From: Mollicutes bacterium
GTDB lineage: Bacteria; Bacillota_I; Bacilli_A; RF39; UBA660
Direction: 5' to 3'
NCBI GenBank assembly: GCA_012838395.1
Contig: DUPI01000058.1
Coordinates: 1 to 11,884 of the forward strand
DNA length: 11,884 nt
Shown here in pieces: positions 7,457 through 11,884 of this stretch (position 1 is the stretch's first letter; each line of letters opens with the position of its first letter). The notes under the pieces were generated by a model. It was not told the DNA's origin. It saw only the letters and a program-made list of their open reading frames with translations, and searched no databases. The position numbers were made by a program, and so were the translations under genes.

Positions 7457-8263
7457 TTAAAAAAATAATGAAATTATTACTACAAGTGCGAGTAAAAGAC
7501 GATACCACATAAAAATTTTGAAATCATGTTTTTTAAGATACATTAATAAATATTTTATTGTTAAAATACCTACAATAAAAGATACTAAAATACCTACAAT
7601 AAAAATTGATAAATTAGAACTAATAATATTAATGGTTTCTGATTTTAGTAAAGTTAGAATAACCGCTCCAAAGACAACAGGTGCTGATAAAAAGAAAGAA
7701 AATTTAGCACTGCTTTCTCGTTTCAGATTAACAATTCTTCCGGTAGCAATGGTTGTTCCCGATCTCGAAAAACCAGGGATTAAAGCAAACACTTGAGAAG
7801 TTCCAATTAATAAAGCATCACTAATAGTTAGATCACTAATTTCCTTTTCTTCTGGTTGACTTTTATCTACTAAGTAAATAATGATTCCCATTAGCGCTAA
7901 AGCAATAGCAATAATTACCAAATTGCCTCTTATTAATTCTTCAATAACATCTTCAAATAATAATCCAGCTAGTGCTGCAGGTATGGATGCTAAAATTAAA
8001 AAGTATAATATTTTACCTTCCTGATCTTTTATTCCCTTAGTTAAACCTTTTATTATCATGTTTAAAAAGTCTTTGAAAAAATAGACAATAATAGCCAATA
8101 GCGTCCCTAAATGTAAGGCCACATCGAAAGATAATGCTATTTCATTAGTAATATTACTACCTATATTAAAAACATTTCTAAATATAATCAAATGCGCGGA
8201 ACTAGAGATTGGTAAAAACTCCGCAATTCCTTGAACAATACCTAAAATAATAACTCCCAACAT
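7457..8263 (-). CDS. uppP: Undecaprenyl-diphosphate phosphatase (UppP/BacA family)
   Basis: This integral membrane enzyme hydrolyses undecaprenyl diphosphate to undecaprenyl phosphate on the outer face of the membrane, regenerating the lipid carrier for peptidoglycan and other wall polymers; high levels usually raise bacitracin tolerance. At 268 residues it matches the family length. The first signature QGIAEFLPISSSAH (Q11, E15, H24) and the second PGFSRSGTT (R167) are intact and supply the Glu, His and Arg known to be catalytic in this family. Several hydrophobic helices cover most of the chain, ending RLLLALVVIISLFF. The ATG is 4 bases after the stop of the DUF368 gene, and its ribosome binding site (GGGGAAGG) lies in the end of that gene, so the two are very probably co-translated. 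A 24-bp in-frame duplication near the C-terminus gives FIVGILVS-FIVGILTI. Identification is very secure. Confidence 0.97.
   Translation of the reverse strand: MLGVIILGIVQGIAEFLPISSSAHLIIFRNVFNIGSNITNEIALSFDVALHLGTLLAIIVYFFKDFLNMIIKGLTKGIKDQEGKILYFLILASIPAALAGLLFEDVIEELIRGNLVIIAIALALMGIIIYLVDKSQPEEKEISDLTISDALLIGTSQVFALIPGFSRSGTTIATGRIVNLKRESSAKFSFFLSAPVVFGAVILTLLKSETINIISSNLSIFIVGILVSFIVGILTIKYLLMYLKKHDFKIFMWYRLLLALVVIISLFF
7562..7604. repeat. 19-bp direct repeat with 24-bp period inside uppP
   Basis: The 19-base word at 7562-7580 recurs exactly at 7586-7604. The period is 24 bases, so it adds eight residues in frame and yields the doubled FIVGIL in a membrane helix. It looks like a small tandem duplication, although low-complexity hydrophobic coding could also produce it. 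Confidence 0.7.
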
Positions 8264-8267
8264 TTTT

Positions 8268-9122
8268 TCAACCTTCCCCTAAAAAAGATGCAATAATATA
8301 TCCTATAACACCAAATACTAAACTTGATATAATTACTATTGCTGTTAAATTATATGTTAGTAATTGTTGTAATATCAAAAATATTGATCCTATTACAAAT
8401 CCGATAATGGCATAATAAGTTGTTGTTTCATGATGTTTTAAAAGATATTCAATTAATTTGGCAATCAATAATACACCTAATACTAACCCAATACCAAATG
8501 GTGCCAAGACAAGACCATAATTAAATAATTGATTAAAACTCAATTTGTAAAAGCTAGCTAAACTGTTAATCATACCTAAAAGTGGACGATAATAACCTAA
8601 TATCATTAAAACTAATGAACCACTAATTCCGGGAACAACAATTGTAACGGCAGCTATAATACCAACGATAAATAATTTGAAATAATCAAAAGCAACCATA
8701 CTTTCAAAAGAAACCGCTTTATTTCCTCCTTCAATAAAAGTTAGACCAATTAATAAAGTAACAATTAATAATAAAATTAAAAAATTTGATGTTTTTTTAT
8801 CTTTACTTTTGACTTTATTAAACAAGATTGGTAATCCACCCAATATCAATCCCACAAAAAATATATTAGTTTGAACTGGATAATTATCAAGAGCAAAGAC
8901 AAGTAAGCGACTAACTAATAAAAAACCTATTACAACACCAATTCCAAATGGAAATAAAAACATAATATTTTTTTTGAAATCTTTAAAAAAAGTATTAACG
9001 GCAGTAATTAATTTTTCATATAAACCTAAAGTAATAGCTAATGCTCCCCCACTAACACCCGGTATAATGTTAGCAACTCCAATAATTACACCCTTTAATA
9101 CTAAAATTAATTTATCGTACAT
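8268..9122 (-). CDS. popT: DUF368 (PopT-type) undecaprenyl phosphate translocase
   Basis: DUF368 proteins are polytopic membrane proteins. Members (PopT) have been shown to support return of undecaprenyl phosphate from the outer to the inner face of the membrane, a role shared with DedA-family UptA. The 284 residues are mostly hydrophobic helices. The family signature appears twice, as expected for an internal inverted duplication: GVANIIPGVSGG at 15-26 and VVPGISGS with P164-G-I-S-G168. GEG closes the chain. ATG 9122-9120 is preceded by AGAGGT at good spacing. Placement directly before uppP joins the two steps of carrier recycling: UppP makes C55-P outside and this protein would carry it back in. 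Family assignment is very secure. The transport role is inferred from characterised relatives. Confidence 0.92.
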   Translation of the reverse strand: MYDKLILVLKGVIIGVANIIPGVSGGALAITLGLYEKLITAVNTFFKDFKKNIMFLFPFGIGVVIGFLLVSRLLVFALDNYPVQTNIFFVGLILGGLPILFNKVKSKDKKTSNFLILLLIVTLLIGLTFIEGGNKAVSFESMVAFDYFKLFIVGIIAAVTIVVPGISGSLVLMILGYYRPLLGMINSLASFYKLSFNQLFNYGLVLAPFGIGLVLGVLLIAKLIEYLLKHHETTTYYAIIGFVIGSIFLILQQLLTYNLTAIVIISSLVFGVIGYIIASFLGEG

Positions 9123-9146
9123 AATCTACCTCTTTCACACTATATA

Positions 9147-9175
9147 AGTATATCATAAAATTATTTATTTGATAA
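9147..9175 (-). promoter_or_regulatory. Probable promoter of popT-uppP
   Basis: Minus-strand TATACT at 9152-9147 has an upstream TG one base away (extended -10), with TTATCA 17 bases further at 9175-9170. It overlaps the last codons of the UPF0178 gene, so popT-uppP can be transcribed separately from that gene. The leader would be short, with AGAGGT before the ATG. Confidence 0.6.
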
Positions 9176-9595
9176 TATTTTACCCAAATTACTGATTAAT
9201 AAAACATCATCTTCTTTTGTTCTTTTTTTAGGACCTTTTATTCTATTATTTCTTTTTCTTGCTAGACTAGATATATGGCGTTCAAACACCATTTTATCAA
9301 TATTTTCATTATTATAAATAACTCCATTGGGATGAATCACTACTGAATCTTTAGCTAAACACATTAAAGCCAAGCCATAGTCACCCGTAATAACTAGATC
9401 ATTTCTTGTTACAACATTAACAATATGCATATCAACACTTTGAAAGCCTTGGTCAACAACAATGACTTTAGCATATTCACTTTTAATATTGTGGTTAAAG
9501 TCAGTATATAAAAACATTTCTACCTTATGTTCTTTAGCAATTTCTTCAATCAATGGAATACTTGGACAAGCATCAGCATCAATTATTAATTTCAT
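9161..9595 (-). CDS. UPF0178 / YaiI-YqxD family protein (DUF188)
   Basis: This is a small cytoplasmic protein of the YaiI/YqxD family, which has a PIN/NYN-like nuclease fold but no settled function. The family features are all present: N-terminal IIDADACPS (D6, D8, C10), VVTRNDLVITGDYGLA with D66 and D72, HPNG, and the conserved GPKKRTKEDD near the C-terminus. The acidic residues fit a metal-dependent nuclease site, but that is inference from the fold. The frame extends upstream to 9619, but ATG 9595-9593 has a perfect GGAGGT five bases ahead and begins exactly at the conserved MKLIIDADAC. At 144 residues it has the family's usual length. It seems to have its own promoter and is not clearly tied to its neighbours. 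Confidence 0.93.
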   Translation of the reverse strand: MKLIIDADACPSIPLIEEIAKEHKVEMFLYTDFNHNIKSEYAKVIVVDQGFQSVDMHIVNVVTRNDLVITGDYGLALMCLAKDSVVIHPNGVIYNNENIDKMVFERHISSLARKRNNRIKGPKKRTKEDDVLLISNLGKILSNK

Positions 9596-9617
9596 AACTA
9601 CCTCCGATATATTAAAC

Positions 9618-9626
9618 ATTATATCA
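9618..9626 (-). promoter_or_regulatory. Extended -10 promoter of the UPF0178 gene
   Basis: Minus-strand TGATATAAT at 9626-9618 is a TG-n-TATAAT extended -10. A start site about seven bases on would leave a leader of about 16 bases carrying GGAGGT. No good -35 is visible; that region overlaps the end of the small membrane protein gene. Confidence 0.6.
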
Positions 9627-9632
9627 TAGTTC

Positions 9633-9779
9633 TTACTTTTTTATTTTAAAAAGATACTTAATTTTTTTATACCAACCCTTTCCAATAATTAAACCAAGAA
9701 GCACACATATAATCATCACAATAATTATTTTTACACTTTTATAGAAGTAAACTTTATCAATTATTTCTATTTTTGGCAT
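9633..9779 (-). CDS. Small single-span membrane protein, 48 residues
   Basis: I do not recognise this protein. It has 48 residues: a short N-terminus beginning MPKIEIIDK, one hydrophobic helix at about 17-33 (IIIVMIICVLLGLIIG), and a strongly basic tail (KGWYKKIKYLFKIKK) that should stay in the cytoplasm. ATG 9779-9777 was chosen because GGGAGTG lies seven bases upstream; the frame extends to 9833 but that extension has no ribosome binding site and reaches into the preceding gene. It starts 34 bases after the phosphoesterase stop, and both are probably on one transcript. A membrane-anchoring or regulatory partner of that protein is possible, but this is only a guess from position. Confidence 0.7.
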   Translation of the reverse strand: MPKIEIIDKVYFYKSVKIIIVMIICVLLGLIIGKGWYKKIKYLFKIKK

Positions 9780-9813
9780 TTTATCACTCCCGGTTAAGTA
9801 TATGTATTTACAA

Positions 9814-10596
9814 TTAAAAAGATGGACGAACATTTTTTTGTTCTTCCATCCTTTTTATTAATTTTTTCACTTGTATTACATCAACTTCAGGTATATTTAA
9901 TTGATTAATTGATTTAATACCACGAGATGACAACAATATTGTTTCATCTAAACGATTATACCTATCTAATGGAATTAATCCTTGATTACCACTAATTACT
10001 AAATCAATATCGTTTAAAATATACTTTTGATATTCTTCCTTATTTTTAACAATACTTCGAGCATCATGAGTTAATAACACATTATATAATTTTTTATCAA
10101 CACTTCTTCCTATTAAATAATTAATAAGGCCTAATTTAAAGAGTTGTGATTGTTTGGTTGAAGAGTTATCAGGATTGATGTTTGGGCTATATCCATAAAA
10201 CATAACATCATCAAAACGATAACTATGATTATTATTTTCTCTAAATAATTTAATATTTCCCTTTTTTTCTAAGTTATTAAAAAAATCTAAATTACAAGTA
10301 AAATTACGTTTTCGATTTTCAAAATCAGTATCACCTAGAGAAATAATTACTTTATTGTGCTTACTACAAAACTCTAAAAATTCAGATAAATTATGATAGT
10401 TCAAAGCAGAAGAAGATAACAAATCACCAGGTATAACCAAATAATTTGGTCTTTCATCAACTACTATTTTTTCTAATTCCTTAAAAATATTAAGTTTAAA
10501 TTTCTTGTTATAATGGAAATCTGATGCAACCAGCAGTTTAAATTCAACATTATTTTTTGACTGAAATAACATGGTTTCATTAATTCTAATTTTCAT
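9814..10596 (-). CDS. Metallophosphoesterase-like protein with degenerate metal site
   Basis: The 260 residues match the calcineurin-like metallophosphoesterase layout but only in part. Motif I is good (ASDFHY: D26, H28), motif II is good (PGDLL: D58), and the motif IV histidine is present (LLTHDAR: H177). Motif III, normally GN-H-D/E, reads LGDTDF (G88-D-T-D91), and motif V, normally GHxH, reads SGNQG (G203-N-Q-G206), so Asn, the catalytic His and both last His are missing. It may have little or altered hydrolase activity, or be a binding protein. There is no signal peptide or membrane segment. ATG 10596-10594 is preceded by AAAAGG eight bases upstream, and a strong promoter lies just ahead. 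The fold is likely; the substrate is unknown. Confidence 0.8.
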   Translation of the reverse strand: MKIRINETMLFQSKNNVEFKLLVASDFHYNKKFKLNIFKELEKIVVDERPNYLVIPGDLLSSSALNYHNLSEFLEFCSKHNKVIISLGDTDFENRKRNFTCNLDFFNNLEKKGNIKLFRENNNHSYRFDDVMFYGYSPNINPDNSSTKQSQLFKLGLINYLIGRSVDKKLYNVLLTHDARSIVKNKEEYQKYILNDIDLVISGNQGLIPLDRYNRLDETILLSSRGIKSINQLNIPEVDVIQVKKLIKRMEEQKNVRPSF

Positions 10597-10638
10597 TACA
10601 TACCTTTTCTTTCTAAAATTATATTTATTTTCGCTTAT

Positions 10639-10667
10639 ATTATAAGTGTTTTTATTTTAATAGTCAA
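10639..10667 (-). promoter_or_regulatory. Strong sigma-A-type promoter of the phosphoesterase-like gene
   Basis: Minus-strand TTGACT at 10667-10662, a 17-base spacer and TATAAT at 10644-10639 form a near-consensus promoter, the best in the window. It begins six bases after the stop of the broken gene at 10673-11239, so unit 2 is expressed independently of the nuclease unit. The leader is about 35 bases. Confidence 0.85.
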
Positions 10668-10672
10668 ATTTT

Positions 10673-11239
10673 TTATTTGTTTTTTTCTGCTTTAGTTAAT
10701 TTTATTGCTTTTTCTTGGAACAAATTAACATCAATAACTTCTTTGTTGGAATTATCAATGTATAGTAAATAGTTTTCTAAATCAAACAATAAATATTTAC
10801 TTTGCATAACAGGTAATAAATTCAATTTAATCTTTAACCTTGCTCAATTTTTTCCCAATGTATTTAATTTATTATAAAGATGAGTTAAATCATGAAAAGC
10901 TTGTTTACCATCATTAGCTTTAAAAATACCAAGTGATATTAAAGCATTTATTTCATCTGGTTGATAACGTTCAAGAAGTTGTTATAATTCACTCAATCTT
11001 TTATCAAAATTATTATTTATACCAACAGTTTCAGACGGATACATATGAGTTAAGTAGGCCGAATCATTACTATAAACTAATAAGTTAGTGCAATATCAGG
11101 TTCTTGTTGTGGCAATTGCTCGTTTACTTTTATCAATAAATTTACTTTCATCAGTATTAACAATAGAAATATTACCCTGATATTTAGTAATATCACAACT
11201 ACTTTATAAAAATTTCCTAATTAACTCTTCTTCTGTCAT
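10673..11239 (-). pseudogene. Unrecognised gene with four in-frame stops and no frameshift
   Basis: From ATG 11239 a single frame of 189 codons reads as one protein to TAA 10675-10673, interrupted by TAA at codon 12 (11206-11204), TGA at 48 (11098-11096), TAA at 86 (10984-10982) and TGA at 132 (10846-10844). Between the stops it is protein-like: MTEEELIRKFL, KRAIATTRT-x-YCTNLLVY, AYLTHMYPSETVG, LISLGIFKANDGKQAFHDL, SKYLLFDLENYLLYID. The contexts fit TGG to TGA twice and CAA to TAA twice (or Glu/Lys), all explainable by transitions. The ATG overlaps the nuclease stop as TAATG, so it was the translationally coupled second gene of that operon. I do not recognise the family. A Cys (codon 50) and a Thr-His pair (64-65) spaced like the CheD-type deamidase Cys/His is a very weak hint. 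Reading TGA as Trp would remove only two of the stops. It is most likely a recent pseudogene. Confidence 0.8.
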
Positions 11240-11823
11240 TAAAGCCCTGCTCTCTTTTTAATTTCTAACTTATATTTTTTTATAATAACAAAACCTACAC
11301 CAATTATAACGCCCAAAATTAATACAGTATTAATTATATTATCAACATTAACTGTTTTTTTATTTGCCCAAATATTTATTTTTTTTGTTTTAGCTACTTC
11401 TTCTTGTTCTAATAATAATTGTGTATATTTATAATCATTATATAAATAGGCAACCTTAGCTAAACCTGATTTTATTATTTCTTCTTGAAGTAAAACATCA
11501 TCAACCCAAATCCAAGCCAATAAGCGATTATACCGATCATATTCATCACTATTAGAATCGAGTTCTAATTCAATGGTTTTAGCACCTTTTAATCTCTTAC
11601 AAGTAAAATCAGCTGCTTCTTTACCATAATCTTCCTTGGCTCTTGTATATTCAGGTGTATCTATGGCTAAAAAACGAACGGTTTTTACTTTATCATTAAT
11701 AATAACTTTAGCGGTATCACCATCAACACATCTAAAGAATTGCACTTCTATTTTATACGTACTAGCTAAACTATTAGAACATAGTAAAATAAAACTAAAT
11801 ACCAACACCACAAAATACTTCAT
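11239..11823 (-). CDS. Exported thermonuclease-type nuclease (SNase domain) with C-terminal membrane anchor
   Basis: This staphylococcal nuclease-type phosphodiesterase should cut DNA and RNA in a calcium-dependent way on the outer side of the membrane. Residues 1-20 form a signal peptide (MKYFVVLVFSFILLC... with SLA-S as likely cleavage site). The SNase domain spans about 23-155 and keeps the active-site residues: D34-G-D36 and D55 for metal, R50 and E58 (VRFLAIDTPE), and R100 (YNRLLAWIWV). A second hydrophobic helix at about 163-181, followed by KKYKLEIKKRAGL, resembles a stop-transfer anchor with a cytoplasmic basic tail. At 194 residues it is a single-domain enzyme plus anchor. GGTGAG lies six to seven bases before the ATG. 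Its stop shares one base with the next, broken gene. A nutrient-scavenging or defensive role is inference only. Confidence 0.92.
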   Translation of the reverse strand: MKYFVVLVFSFILLCSNSLASTYKIEVQFFRCVDGDTAKVIINDKVKTVRFLAIDTPEYTRAKEDYGKEAADFTCKRLKGAKTIELELDSNSDEYDRYNRLLAWIWVDDVLLQEEIIKSGLAKVAYLYNDYKYTQLLLEQEEVAKTKKINIWANKKTVNVDNIINTVLILGVIIGVGFVIIKKYKLEIKKRAGL

Positions 11824-11844
11824 TTATACTCACCATCCAATATA

Positions 11845-11853
11845 ATTATAACA
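11845..11853 (-). promoter_or_regulatory. Extended -10 promoter of the nuclease gene
   Basis: Minus-strand TGTTATAAT at 11853-11845 is a TG-n-TATAAT extended -10. No clear -35 is visible in the remaining upstream bases. It implies a very short leader with the ribosome binding site GGATGGTGAG, so the nuclease is probably the first gene of its unit. Confidence 0.6.
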
Positions 11854-11884
11854 CGGATAAATTCACCACATTACTAAAAAAATC

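Noticed and set aside
7518..7796. Plus-strand open frame of 92 codons
   Set aside because: It lies entirely opposite uppP, whose catalytic signatures make the minus strand certain; no ribosome binding site and no recognisable product.
9596..9619. Eight extra N-terminal residues for the UPF0178 protein
   Set aside because: The stretch contains the perfect GGAGGT for ATG 9595, and the family begins at MKLIIDADAC.
9780..9833. Longer N-terminus for the small membrane protein
   Set aside because: No ribosome binding site before the upstream start, overlap with the preceding gene, and a strong GGGAGTG before ATG 9779.
10673..11239. Mycoplasma code (TGA = Trp) as explanation for the stops
   Set aside because: Two of the four stops are TAA, and the long genes nearby use TGG for Trp while addB ends on TGA.
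11636..11845. Plus-strand open frame of 69 codons
   Set aside because: It is opposite the conserved SNase domain and signal peptide; it looks like an antisense shadow.
1..11884. tRNA, rRNA, CRISPR, transposon or prophage signals
   Set aside because: I saw no cloverleaf, regularly spaced repeats, transposase motifs, terminal inverted repeats or phage genes; the many short AT repeats are explained by base composition.

Overview
The window comes from a very AT-rich bacterial chromosome, roughly one quarter G+C by eye. AddA/AddB double-strand break repair, lipid-carrier recycling for wall synthesis, a prepilin-like protein, GGAGG-type ribosome binding sites and TATAAT-type promoters together suggest a low-GC Bacillota, such as a Bacilli or RF39-like lineage. 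The exact taxon cannot be read from this sequence. Tryptophan in the long genes is encoded by TGG (for example AddA W3), and addB ends on TGA, so the standard code (translation table 11) fits better than the Mycoplasma code.

Every gene I accept lies on the minus strand, so transcription runs from right to left in about six units. (1) 11823-10673: an exported, membrane-anchored thermonuclease-type nuclease, overlapping by one base (TAATG) a second gene that is now broken by four nonsense codons. (2) 10596-9633: a metallophosphoesterase-like protein with decayed metal motifs, then a 48-residue single-span membrane protein; a very good promoter lies just upstream. (3) 9595-9161: a YaiI/YqxD (UPF0178) protein with its own extended -10. 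(4) 9122-7457: a DUF368 (PopT-type) undecaprenyl-phosphate translocase and UppP, four bases apart, followed by a frameshifted gene remnant and a terminator. (5) 7134-717: addB and addA, overlapping by 14 bases, ended by a strong terminator. (6) 461-103: a type IV prepilin-like gene whose leader is one base out of frame at an A7 run.

Units 4 and 5 have clear roles. DUF368/PopT and UppP would act one after the other in recycling the C55 lipid carrier for peptidoglycan. AddAB would resect double-strand breaks for RecA. The nuclease of unit 1 probably degrades DNA or RNA outside the cell. I see no tRNA, rRNA, CRISPR array, transposase or phage gene.

The most interesting points are the second nuclease-operon gene, which has four stops but no frameshift over 189 codons; the prepilin, whose break sits exactly on a slippery A AAA AAA site; a second possible slippery break (T TTT TTA) after uppP; and the phosphoesterase that has lost part of its metal-binding residues. 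Both homopolymer breaks are repaired by adding one base, so an assembly error has to be excluded before any biological reading.
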